Translations under genes and position numbers: made by a program
The notes under the pieces: model-generated
What the model saw: only the letters and a program-made list of their open reading frames with translations
Told to the model about the DNA's origin: nothing
The model's database searches: none
Part shown: in pieces, positions 18,063 to 25,741 of the stretch
Layout: the number at the start of each line of letters is the position of its first letter
Numbering within the stretch: the stretch's first letter is position 1
DNA from: an uncultured Treponema sp.
GTDB lineage: Bacteria; Spirochaetota; Spirochaetia; Treponematales; Treponemataceae
Direction: 5' to 3'
NCBI RefSeq assembly: GCF_934725225.1
Contig: NZ_CAKVAM010000006.1
Location: 1-64,000, forward strand
DNA: 64,000 bases

Positions 18063-19388
18063 TTAAGCAAAAAGAACTGAATGAATCGCTTCAACAGTTT
18101 TGTCCGCCTGACTTGTATCCACAAGCATGCTTATGTTGACTTTGCTTGCGCCTTGGCTTATCATCTGAACATTTATTCCTTCTTTTGAAAGTCCGTCAAA
18201 TGCCTTTGCAATAATCACGCTGGATCTTGAAGCGTCGCAAATTATTGTAACAATCGCCTTGCCAGTTTTTACGTTGACATCAGCCACGCGCTTTAAATCT
18301 TCAATAAGCCCTGTCAAATCCGCTTTTCCATCAACAGTCAAACTGACAGAAACTTCGGAAGTCGCAATCACGTCAATGCTGATATTCCATTTTAAAAACT
18401 GATTGAAAATATGCGCAAGAAATCCGGCGGCTCCAAGCATTCGGCTAGACTGAATATCTATGAGCGTTACATTTTTTACTTTTGTAATCGCAGTTACAAG
18501 CGGACGAGTTCCTGTATGCTCTTCAACAATAAGAGTGCCGCGGCTTTTTATGTTGTAGCTGTTTTTTACGCGGACAGGAGTTCCAGTTTTTCTGCAAGGA
18601 ATCATGCTACGCGGATGAAGAACCTGACTTCCGAACATTGCAAGCTCCTGCGCTTCCTCGTAAGTTACTTCGTCAACAGGACGGGCTTCTTTTACAATGC
18701 GAGGATCTGTTGTCATAATTCCGTCAACATCTTTCCAAGTCTGAATTTCTTTTGCCTTCATTGCCGCGCCAATCATCGTTGCGCTCAAATCGCTTCCGCC
18801 GCGACCCAAAGTTGTTATGATACCGTTTTTATCTTTGGCAATGAAACCAGTTACTATAGGAATTTCATTTGAAGTTCCGTTTTTGTATCCATCAAGATGC
18901 TTCGGAATATTTTCCCAAACTTCATCCAAAAGTTCAGCCGCCATATAATTTGAATCGCTCACAAATCCAATGTCCCAGGAATCAAACGCTTTCGATTCAG
19001 TTCCAAGAGAACAAAGGTAAGCTGACATCATGCGCACGGACATACGTTCGCCAAAAGACACAAGATAATCTCTGGTGCGTTTTGTAAGTTCATGCAACAT
19101 GCTTATTCCAGTAAGAAGCGTTTTCAATTCGCCAAGCAATTCTTTTATTTCCGGAACAGAAACGTCAAGCTGTTTTTCTGTTTCAATATGAAGCTTTTCA
19201 ATTTTTTCAATGTCAACAGTTCCCTTCACTGCCATGTCAGCAGCTTCAAGAAGATGATCTGTTGTGTCTCCCATTGCGCTTAAAACAACAACAGGACGCT
19301 CATCTTTATATGCCTGAATTATTTCGGCTACATGTTTAATGCGGTCAGCGTTTGCAACTGAGCTTCCGCCAAATTTCATTACAATCAT
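18063..19388 (-). CDS. lysC: Aspartate kinase
   Basis: 441 residues. The kinase domain starts KFGGSSVANADRIKHV and contains SFGERMSVRMMSAYL and GRGGSDLSATMIGAAM; two C-terminal ACT domains (from about residue 305, VTLIDIQSSRMLGAAGFLA) should give lysine or threonine feedback inhibition. First step of the aspartate family. The start ATG at 19388 is preceded seven bases upstream by TATAAT and has no ribosome binding site, so a leaderless message is predicted. Confidence 0.93.
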   Translation of the reverse strand: MIVMKFGGSSVANADRIKHVAEIIQAYKDERPVVVLSAMGDTTDHLLEAADMAVKGTVDIEKIEKLHIETEKQLDVSVPEIKELLGELKTLLTGISMLHELTKRTRDYLVSFGERMSVRMMSAYLCSLGTESKAFDSWDIGFVSDSNYMAAELLDEVWENIPKHLDGYKNGTSNEIPIVTGFIAKDKNGIITTLGRGGSDLSATMIGAAMKAKEIQTWKDVDGIMTTDPRIVKEARPVDEVTYEEAQELAMFGSQVLHPRSMIPCRKTGTPVRVKNSYNIKSRGTLIVEEHTGTRPLVTAITKVKNVTLIDIQSSRMLGAAGFLAHIFNQFLKWNISIDVIATSEVSVSLTVDGKADLTGLIEDLKRVADVNVKTGKAIVTIICDASRSSVIIAKAFDGLSKEGINVQMISQGASKVNISMLVDTSQADKTVEAIHSVLFA

Positions 19389-19395
19389 AGCAACG

Positions 19396-19424
19396 ATTAT
19401 ACTTAAGGATTAACTGAAAGTCTA
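19396..19424 (-). promoter_or_regulatory. lysC promoter close to the start codon
   Basis: On the minus strand: -35 TAGACT (four of six consensus bases), 17-base spacer, -10 TATAAT (19396-19401), then seven bases (CGTTGCT) and the lysC ATG. Confidence 0.55.
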
Positions 19425-20722
19425 TCGGCTGAAAAAAGTTTTCGGCATTCAAGATAGAACCGTTTTTCGCTTGCTTCTCCCATGCTGAAACTTTTTCTAG
19501 GCAAAGGTCCGCGACTAGAAATTGTTTCAAAGAACGAATCTTTTGCAATCGGAGGAAGAAGAATTGCAACTGCATTTTTTTGCGCGCCAAGCCTGAAAAC
19601 TTCTTCATTTCCGTGAATATAGTCAATTTCAATTTCTTTGTTGCATGAAATAAATTCATCAAGCAACGGCTGAAGACGGCTAATTGCAAGTTCCTGAATT
19701 TTTGTTTTTATTCTGAAATATTTTTGCTTTTCATTTTCTTTAAAAACAAAACCAAAATCTGCCTTGGAACTTTTTACATTTTTTTCCAAAACATTTTCAC
19801 TTGTTTCTTCTGCAAGCTCGCCGTCAAGTTTTTCATTTAAAAAAGAAATCAGTTTGGAAGCATCGCAATTAAAAAGAACACGGTGAATCGGCTCAAAGGT
19901 CAAACCAGAATCATAAATGTTTACAATTTCAACAAGAGCATAGCGCGCATTTAAATCTGGCGAATCAGAATTTTTGCATTCGTCCCAAACAGCTTTTGCA
20001 GTCGCCAAAGAATGGTTTCCGTCTCCAACAGCAAACAAAAAAGAATTTCCGTCGCTGTCAGAATTTTGCTTTTTTAATTTTTCAAGCGCAGAAGAAATTT
20101 TTTCAAAGGTTTCTTTTGATTTTACAGCCCAGCCTGAAATGTGGCCGGCATTCATCATCAAGTCTCCGTCATAAACCGGCGGATTTTTTTTAGCTTCAAT
20201 GCCAGCTTCTTCCACAAGGCAATGTTCAGAATCGTTCACCAGAAGCATAATGTGCGGAAGCTCAAGCGGCGCATCTTTTCTGATTTCTTTTCGAACAGGA
20301 ATTCTTTCTGGAATTGTAGCTTCCGTAGCGCGGATTAAACTTTTTGAAAACGGCTTCCATTCATAAGTTTCCAAATCAATCGCAGCAACAAGACCGTGGC
20401 GAATTCTTCCATAGCAAGTTTTTCGCTCAACATAAATAAATTCTTTTTCAGGCGAATCAAAAATATTTTCATCAAGATATTTTTTCATTGTCTGGCGGAT
20501 TTTTTTTATCCGCTCATTTTTATCTGAAGAAGAAAGAAAAATTTCCGGCAAAATCAAATTCAAAGTTGAAGGAGAACTGCCGACAATTTCCTCTGCTTTT
20601 TTCCAATAATCAAAATCCTGCGTATACTGATCGCACGCCACAACGCACCAAGTTTTTAAATCCTTTTTTCGAGGCAAAAGAATTTCCGGGATTTGTATTC
20701 CAAACTGCTCAAAATTTTCCAT
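19403..20722 (-). CDS. DUF1015 family protein
   Basis: 439 residues from ATG 20722. It matches the DUF1015 family of unknown function, often found beside serine-biosynthesis genes. Visible family features are PEILLPRKKD with WCVVACDQYTQD near the N-terminus and the central FAVGDGNHSLATAK motif (the GDGNHS sequence is diagnostic). ATG 20758, 12 codons upstream, was not chosen because it would start upstream of a TATAAT box whose end lies six bases before ATG 20722. It is divergent from rpoN across 86 bases. No function is proposed. Confidence 0.8.
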   Translation of the reverse strand: MENFEQFGIQIPEILLPRKKDLKTWCVVACDQYTQDFDYWKKAEEIVGSSPSTLNLILPEIFLSSSDKNERIKKIRQTMKKYLDENIFDSPEKEFIYVERKTCYGRIRHGLVAAIDLETYEWKPFSKSLIRATEATIPERIPVRKEIRKDAPLELPHIMLLVNDSEHCLVEEAGIEAKKNPPVYDGDLMMNAGHISGWAVKSKETFEKISSALEKLKKQNSDSDGNSFLFAVGDGNHSLATAKAVWDECKNSDSPDLNARYALVEIVNIYDSGLTFEPIHRVLFNCDASKLISFLNEKLDGELAEETSENVLEKNVKSSKADFGFVFKENEKQKYFRIKTKIQELAISRLQPLLDEFISCNKEIEIDYIHGNEEVFRLGAQKNAVAILLPPIAKDSFFETISSRGPLPRKSFSMGEASEKRFYLECRKLFSADRLSVNP

Positions 20723-20728
20723 AAAAAA

Positions 20729-20734
20729 ATTATA
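20729..20734 (-). promoter_or_regulatory. -10 box directly before the DUF1015 start
   Basis: On the minus strand TATAAT is followed by six T and then the ATG at 20722. The -35 region is weak (TGGCTA at a 17-base spacing). A transcript starting here would be leaderless. Confidence 0.45.
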
Positions 20735-20773
20735 TAGATATTTTTCAATTTTAGCCATAAGAGAAAACGAAAA

Positions 20774-20802
20774 TTGAATTTTCTAAAAATTGCAATTATA
20801 AT
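20774..20802 (+). promoter_or_regulatory. rpoN promoter giving a leaderless message
   Basis: -35 TTGAAT (20774-20779), 17-base spacer, -10 TATAAT (20797-20802), six bases (TAAGCA), then the rpoN ATG at 20809. Standard spacing places the first transcribed base at or beside the A of the ATG. No ribosome binding site is present. Confidence 0.7.
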
Positions 20803-20808
20803 TAAGCA

Positions 20809-22242
20809 ATGGCAGGATTAGAATTTCAGCAAAGGCAGATTCAGTCTCAAATTCAAATAATGAGCCAAAAGCAAATTCAGGCTTTAAAACTTTTAGCCAT
20901 GAACTCAAAAGATTTGACTGAAGAAATTTACAAAGCTACGGAAGAAAATCCTGCGCTAATCATAACAAAAGGCAAATCAAACTGGGACGGAACAAAAATA
21001 TCATCAGCAACTGCAAGCGGCGAAGAAGCAAGCGAAAATTTTCAGGCGGCACTTGAGGCAAAAGCTGATGACCGGGAATCTTTGCAGGAACATCTTTTGT
21101 CCCAGCTGAACACAATGCGTCTTGGCGCAACTGAAAAAATTTTATGCGAAAAACTCATTTACAATCTTGATGCAAAAGGATTTTATATTCTTGCTCCAGT
21201 TTCGCTTCTTGACAAAAAAGACAAACTGCAAACGCCGGGGCTTTTGGAAAAATGCATTGAAATTGTAAGGCAGTTTGAACCTTGCGGAGTGTGCGTTGCA
21301 AACACAGAAGAAAGTCTGCTTGTGCAGGCAAAGCAAAAAGAAAATGCGCCGCCTCTTGCAATTTTTATTTTGGACGGAAAACTAAAATTCCTTGATCCGC
21401 CGCGTCCTGAAAAAGTTCTCCAGAAAATTCAAGAATATTTTTTAGAACAAAAAAAACTTTTTGCAAATTCACAAAATGAAAAATACAAAAACTTAAATCC
21501 TACGATTCAAGATGTGGAAAAGGCAATTGATTTTATACGGACGCTTGATCCTTTTCCTGCGCGGAATTTCAGCACAAAAGAAATTCATTTTATTTCTCCA
21601 GATGTTTATGTGGAAAAAATTCAGGAAGATTTTCAAGAAAATCAGATTGAAGACAACATTGTTACAAGCGGAAAAAATTCTTGGAATGTACGGCTTGCAA
21701 AGGACAACTTTCCGCAAGTTTCCATTAACCCGGAATTTTTAAAACTTGCAAAAAACAATGCAAAAAATTCTTCATCAATAAAAACTGAAATCAAAAAAGC
21801 AAAAGATTTTTTAGACATTTTGGAATTCAGGCAAAGCACACTTTTAAAGGCTTGCATCGAAATTGTGCGGATTCAAACTGATTTTTTTCTGCACGGACAA
21901 GGCAACTTAGTTCCTTTAAGGCAGCAGGATATTGCGGACAAACTTAAAGTCCACGAAACAACAATTTCACGAATGGCAAACAGCAAATTTCTTCAATGTG
22001 AATGGGGACTTTTTGACATAAAATATTTTTTCACAAACGCTGCAAGTCAAAAAAACAAAAGCATAAGCCAAGACAAAGCAATGTCGGAACTAAAAAAAAT
22101 CCTGAGCTCTTCCGCCGGGAAAAAAATGAGCGACCAAAAACTTTCAGAGGAACTGGAAAAATCTGGAATAAAAATTGCACGCAGAACAGTTGCAAAATAC
22201 AGAAGCAAACTCAGCATAGAATCTTCGTACAACAGGCAATAA
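20809..22242 (+). CDS. rpoN: RNA polymerase sigma-54 factor
   Basis: 477 residues. Region I is glutamine-rich (FQQRQIQSQIQIMSQKQIQALKLL), the core-binding domain follows, the helix-turn-helix LRQQDIADKLKVHETTISRM is near residue 385, and the RpoN box ARRTVAKYR is close to the C-terminus and intact. It directs enhancer-dependent transcription from -24/-12 promoters. As in proteobacteria, the ribosome hibernation factor gene is next to it, but here it is convergent. No convincing -24/-12 promoter was recognised within the window. Confidence 0.93.
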   Translation: MAGLEFQQRQIQSQIQIMSQKQIQALKLLAMNSKDLTEEIYKATEENPALIITKGKSNWDGTKISSATASGEEASENFQAALEAKADDRESLQEHLLSQLNTMRLGATEKILCEKLIYNLDAKGFYILAPVSLLDKKDKLQTPGLLEKCIEIVRQFEPCGVCVANTEESLLVQAKQKENAPPLAIFILDGKLKFLDPPRPEKVLQKIQEYFLEQKKLFANSQNEKYKNLNPTIQDVEKAIDFIRTLDPFPARNFSTKEIHFISPDVYVEKIQEDFQENQIEDNIVTSGKNSWNVRLAKDNFPQVSINPEFLKLAKNNAKNSSSIKTEIKKAKDFLDILEFRQSTLLKACIEIVRIQTDFFLHGQGNLVPLRQQDIADKLKVHETTISRMANSKFLQCEWGLFDIKYFFTNAASQKNKSISQDKAMSELKKILSSSAGKKMSDQKLSEELEKSGIKIARRTVAKYRSKLSIESSYNRQ

Positions 22243-22267
22243 AAAAGGCTGCCCTTTTTAGACAGCC
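22241..22267 (-). terminator. Terminator of the hibernation factor gene
   Basis: On the minus strand GGCTGTC pairs with GGCAGCC (one G-T) around a 7-base loop and is followed by six T. It overlaps the rpoN stop; in the plus direction the T run is weak. Confidence 0.65.
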
Positions 22268-22335
22268 CGAATTGTTTTAAAGTTCAGATAAAAAAATTAT
22301 TTTTTGAAAGAAAGATTACTTCTTTGAAGAAAAAA

Positions 22336-22626
22336 TTATTTTTTCTCTTGGACCTTATCTTTTTCTTTCTTGATTTTTGTATCAAGAACATCCATCATTT
22401 TGTTGAGCGCAGCTGCAAAGTCAAAATCATCGCCTGTAACATGAGCATTGCCGCCCCATCTAAAGTTAACAGTTGTATCAAAGTAAAATTTTTTGTCTTC
22501 CTTTACGTGCATAATCAAGTCAACGATAAGATTTTCAGCGTAGCTTATGCGTTCCAGTTTTTTGTTGATAAGAGCTGTCTGGTCTGAATCCAAAGTAAAG
22601 CCCTGTGCAGATATTGATTTTGTCAT
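22336..22626 (-). CDS. hpf: Ribosome hibernation promoting factor (HPF/RaiA family, short form)
   Basis: 96 residues from ATG 22626, with a GGAG ribosome binding site eight bases upstream; an upstream ATG at 22677 has none. The sequence follows the HPF/YfiA pattern: an N-terminal strand (ISAQGFTLD), the helix ALINKKLERISYAENLIVDL, strands around KKFYFDTTV and the second helix DFDFAAALNKMMDVLDTKIKKEKDK. It binds the decoding centre of idle ribosomes. The C-terminal dimerisation domain of long HPF is absent. Confidence 0.85.
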   Translation of the reverse strand: MTKSISAQGFTLDSDQTALINKKLERISYAENLIVDLIMHVKEDKKFYFDTTVNFRWGGNAHVTGDDFDFAAALNKMMDVLDTKIKKEKDKVQEKK

Positions 22627-22752
22627 AGTTTTTCTCCTAATAAATATATTTAAATTCGCAGCAAACTGCCGCCGCAATCTTTTTAAGATTACACTAATAT
22701 TATACTACGGAATATTCCAAAAAGCAAAGAAAAGTTTTTTATAAAAAAATGC

Positions 22753-22784
22753 TTGACAGAATCCCGGGGGGGGTACAATATAAT
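22753..22784 (+). promoter_or_regulatory. Promoter with an 8-G tract in its spacer
   Basis: -35 TTGACA (22753-22758). Eight consecutive G occupy 22766-22773. A -10 TATAAT at 22779-22784 gives a 20-base spacer, while the overlapping TACAAT at 22774-22779 gives 15. Both are off the 17-base optimum, and loss of three or gain of two G would restore it. This is the layout of a slipped-strand phase-variable promoter. Confidence 0.7.
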
Positions 22785-22808
22785 ATCCTATTTTTTCTGG
22801 AGGTAAAT

Positions 22809-23123
22809 ATGAAAAAAGGAGTAGGTTTATTGTTGTCTATGCTGATTTTGGCGGCAACATTAACAGGTTGCATTTCTATGACACCGCTTAGTGATGCAGG
22901 AGCTTTTCCGGGTGATGCGCAAAGCTATGAAGTTCTTGGACGCGTAGAAGTAAAATCTTCAGCCACAAATTCTGGCTACAGCAAGCTTTATGCAGAAGCA
23001 AAGAAAAAGTATCCAGAATGCGATGACGTTGTAAATGTAAAAGTTGACACAACAAAAACAGTGTTCCTTATTTTTACATTCAACAGTTACAATATGAGCG
23101 GAATTGCTATCAGCTATAAATAA
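22809..23123 (+). CDS. Small lipoprotein of unknown function, possibly phase-variable
   Basis: 104 residues from ATG 22809, seven-base-spaced from a TGGAGGT ribosome binding site. The signal peptide ends in the lipobox LTGC, so the mature protein starts at the cysteine and is lipid-anchored. The mature part (YEVLGRVEVKSS, LYAEAKKKYPECDDVVNVKVD, NMSGIAISYK) reads like a compact alpha/beta domain; I do not recognise the family. The preceding promoter carries a G tract, suggesting on/off or graded expression and surface exposure. Confidence 0.7.
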   Translation: MKKGVGLLLSMLILAATLTGCISMTPLSDAGAFPGDAQSYEVLGRVEVKSSATNSGYSKLYAEAKKKYPECDDVVNVKVDTTKTVFLIFTFNSYNMSGIAISYK

Positions 23124-23147
23124 CTAAAATTATTTATAGTAAACTGG

Positions 23148-23205
23148 CTGTCAAAAAGTACATAATGAAGTACGCTTCAAAAAACTTTTTGGCAGTTTTT
23201 TTTAT
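23148..23205 (+). terminator. Terminator after the small lipoprotein gene
   Basis: CTGTCAAAAAGT (23148-23159) pairs with ACTTTTTGGCAG (23184-23195) with one G-T, with an inner GTAC/GTAC helix, followed by eight T. It ends the lipoprotein message just before the convergent Na/phosphate gene. Confidence 0.7.
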
Positions 23206-24866
23206 TTTGTAAGAGCAAGCTGTTCTGCGATGTTAAAGCAGCGGTCGCCAATTTTTTCTATCTGGCGCACCAAATCCATGTACAAAAGCTCGGCCTTTAC
23301 ATCTGCACCGTCTTCAAGCCGTTTGCGTGCTATTTTTTTCAAAGCTTTGCGTTCTGCGTCAATCTGAGATTCAAGTTCATTCGCAAAATCAAGCTGTTCC
23401 TTTGAAAGAGCCTTGTTAATATTTTTATAGATAAACTGAAGCAATTGCCGCGCAAGTTCAAGATAAGGAATCAAACGGTCAAAATCTTCCTTTTTAAATA
23501 CGTAATGTTTTTCTGTTATTCGCTTTAGGTAAACGCCAATGCTCAGGCAGTCATCAGACATAGATTCAAGCTCGCCAGTAATCGAAATCATCACATTGAT
23601 ATTTTCACGGAGCTTGTCATCAATATCAAGCTGGGCACATTTTAAAAGATACTTTGTAAGCTGTTCCTGCATCTGGTCAAGGTAATCTTCTTCCCGCACA
23701 AGATTATCGTAATGGTCCACAACAAATCGCCCGGACAAATCAGTAAGTCCGTACTGAAGCCTGTCAAACATCTGCACAGAAATATCAGCCATCCGTCGTA
23801 CTTCCATTTGCGCTGAAACAACAGGAATTGTAGGAGACTCATGCGCGGCGCGTTCAGGAAATTCAAACTTATATATAGAAGGAAGCGAAGCCTTGTCGTC
23901 TTTTATAATAAGATGCGTAAGCTTGCAAAGCGGATTTACAAACGGCATAAAGAAAACAGAGCCGATTATGTTAAACATCGAATGAAGCATCGCTATGTGC
24001 ATTGTAATATTTTCTGTAACAGTTCCCGGAACAATTAAATCCACAAGCTGCGTAAAAGGCTTTATAAAAATCAAGGCGACAATTGCAGTTACAGAATTGA
24101 ACAAAACATGGACAAGCATTGTGCGCTTTGCATTTGCATTTGCCCCAAACGAAGCCATAATGGAATCTATAGTCGAGCCTACGTTGCTTCCGATTATAAT
24201 TGCCGCGGAAAATTCCCAAGTAAGAATCTGGTTGTACGCCATCGTAATTACAATCGCCGTCATAGCGGACGAAGAATGAATCATCGCAGTAACAAAAATT
24301 CCGATTAAAAAAGCAATAAGATAGCTTAAAGTTCCTTTGTCCTGCAAAGCCGGAAGAAAATTCATTGCGCCTGAATTAAGCGAAATCGTGCTTGAAAGCC
24401 ACTGCAACGCAATAAAAAGAATTCCAAATCCCATAATGGCTTGTCCAAGCCCCGGATTTTTAATTTTCTTTATGATTGTAAAAAGATAGCCAATGCCAAA
24501 AAGCGGAATCGCAAATGCTGAAATTTCAAAGTTAAAGCCGAATATCGCGACAATCCAAGCCGTTATCGTTGTTCCGACATTTGCGCCCAGAATCACGGCA
24601 ATCGATTTGCTTAGCTCAATAAGCCCGGCGTTTACAAAAGAAACAACCATGACAGTTGTAGCCCCGGAAGACTGAATTATCATAGTCAAAAAACAGCCTG
24701 TAAAAAATCCGGTAAATCGGTTTCCCGTCATAAGATGAAGAGCAGCCTGAAGTTTGTCTCCCGCAGACTTCTGGATTCCATCGCTCATCATTTTCATTCC
24801 AAAAAGAAGAAAACAAAGACTGCCAAAAAACTGAAGGAATATAGACAATATGCTCGAAATGCTCAT
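23202..24866 (-). CDS. Na/Pi cotransporter family protein with C-terminal PhoU-like domain
   Basis: 554 residues. The N-terminal 330 residues carry two inverted Na/Pi-cotransporter repeats with GANVGTTITAWIVA and GSNVGSTIDSIMA, and the QSSGATT and HSSSAMT pairs. The last 200 residues (about 350-554) are helical and PhoU-like (SITGELESMSDDCLSIG, DLVRQIEKIGDRCFNIAEQ). It probably imports phosphate or an analogue and is gated by the cytoplasmic domain. NptA/YjbB type. Confidence 0.85.
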   Translation of the reverse strand: MSISSILSIFLQFFGSLCFLLFGMKMMSDGIQKSAGDKLQAALHLMTGNRFTGFFTGCFLTMIIQSSGATTVMVVSFVNAGLIELSKSIAVILGANVGTTITAWIVAIFGFNFEISAFAIPLFGIGYLFTIIKKIKNPGLGQAIMGFGILFIALQWLSSTISLNSGAMNFLPALQDKGTLSYLIAFLIGIFVTAMIHSSSAMTAIVITMAYNQILTWEFSAAIIIGSNVGSTIDSIMASFGANANAKRTMLVHVLFNSVTAIVALIFIKPFTQLVDLIVPGTVTENITMHIAMLHSMFNIIGSVFFMPFVNPLCKLTHLIIKDDKASLPSIYKFEFPERAAHESPTIPVVSAQMEVRRMADISVQMFDRLQYGLTDLSGRFVVDHYDNLVREEDYLDQMQEQLTKYLLKCAQLDIDDKLRENINVMISITGELESMSDDCLSIGVYLKRITEKHYVFKKEDFDRLIPYLELARQLLQFIYKNINKALSKEQLDFANELESQIDAERKALKKIARKRLEDGADVKAELLYMDLVRQIEKIGDRCFNIAEQLALTK

Positions 24867-24954
24867 AAGCCGATTATACAGAAAAACACCACGAATTTAA
24901 AGCAAAAAGTTGAAGCTGTTCGAATGATTTCAAACTGAAAGAATAATTACGTTA

Positions 24955-24992
24955 CAAAAAAAATCCCGCCAGAAAAATGCCGACGAGATTTA
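24955..24992 (-). terminator. Terminator after the NlpC/P60 gene
   Basis: On the minus strand AAATCTCGTCGG pairs with the CTGGCGGGATTT side with G-T wobbles, followed by a T run. Confidence 0.55.
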
Positions 24993-25008
24993 AAAAATTT
25001 ATTTTACA

Positions 25009-25554
25009 TCAGTACTGGATCTTCATCACGCCGAACGACTTAAAGTGCGAATCACTGGCGGCGTAATATCGGCAAGTAACACCGCTGATGTCGTCTTTTT
25101 CCGTGCTGTCGATAAAATAGACATTTCCGTTTTCCATGCGGTCAAAAAGCGCGATATGCGACACATTGGAAGAATCAGCCTCGCCCATGAAAATCAAGTC
25201 GCCCTGCCGCATTTGCTCCAGCGCAACATGGGACGAAGCGTTTTCGCACATATAAGATGCCGTCATATCCGAAGCAAGCAAAGAATATTTTGTATCGACC
25301 ATTGCGTATTTGTAGCACATCACGACAAGCCCCGAGCAATCTATGGCAATCGCAGAGCGCACAGGAGCCTGACCGCCCAGCTCGTAAACCGTATCAGAAT
25401 CTTTGTACAGCTCGGCAAAACGGAACGCGCGCGAGACAATTTCCTCAGGACAGTCTATTTCAGTAGTATCATCGGAATCATTGTTGAAATTGCAGGAAAC
25501 AAACAGAATGGCGAAACAGAACAAAAAAGGAGCAAATAAAAATTTGCTTTTCAC
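25009..25554 (-). CDS. NlpC/P60-type cysteine peptidase lipoprotein, possibly phase-variable
   Basis: 181 residues from GTG 25554. The signal peptide MKSKFLFAPFLFCFAILFVSC ends in a lipobox cysteine. The catalytic domain shows IDCSGLVVM (nucleophile Cys), the preceding FRFAELYKDS, and SHIALFD (His). It should cleave peptidoglycan peptides from a lipid-anchored position. Start choice: eight G (25560-25567) lie five bases before the GTG and can serve as a ribosome binding site; an ATG at 25569 is in frame only with the present tract length and would begin MGGVEV. Changes in tract length would alter either spacing or frame. Confidence 0.8.
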   Translation of the reverse strand: MKSKFLFAPFLFCFAILFVSCNFNNDSDDTTEIDCPEEIVSRAFRFAELYKDSDTVYELGGQAPVRSAIAIDCSGLVVMCYKYAMVDTKYSLLASDMTASYMCENASSHVALEQMRQGDLIFMGEADSSNVSHIALFDRMENGNVYFIDSTEKDDISGVTCRYYAASDSHFKSFGVMKIQY

Positions 25555-25559
25555 TTCTA

Positions 25560-25567
25560 CCCCCCCC
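25560..25567 (-). repeat. 8-base G tract at the NlpC/P60 translation start
   Basis: Eight consecutive C on the plus strand (G on the coding strand) lie between an ATG (25567-25569, sharing its G) and the GTG start. The tract is the only Shine-Dalgarno-like sequence for this gene. Confidence 0.7.
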
Positions 25568-25615
25568 ATGTATAGTATTTCATGGGGCTGATAAAATTAA
25601 GATTTGAATAAGTGC

Positions 25616-25643
25616 ATTATACCACGAAATGCATGAATTGCAA
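25616..25643 (-). promoter_or_regulatory. Promoter of the NlpC/P60 gene
   Basis: On the minus strand: -35 TTGCAA (25638-25643), 16-base spacer, -10 TATAAT (25616-25621). The leader to the G tract is about 40 bases. Confidence 0.6.
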
Positions 25644-25670
25644 TGATAAAATAAAAAGTAAATGAAACAA

Positions 25671-25701
25671 AAAATCCCGCCAGAAAAAATTCCAGCGGGA
25701 T
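25671..25701 (-). terminator. Terminator after pckG
   Basis: ATCCCGC (25674-25680) and GCGGGAT (25695-25701) form a perfect stem; on the minus strand it is followed by TTTTTT. Confidence 0.75.
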
Positions 25702-25709
25702 AAACTTAC

Positions 25710-25733
25710 CTAGTTTGCCTTTCGGCAAACTAG
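25710..25733. repeat. Palindromic intergenic repeat, copy 2
   Basis: A perfect 10-base stem CTAGTTTGCC/GGCAAACTAG with the loop TTTC, directly after the pckG stop. It matches the ilvD-distal stem-loop at 3734-3757 except for the outermost pairs and one loop base. Confidence 0.6.
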
Positions 25734-25741
25734 CGCAGCTG

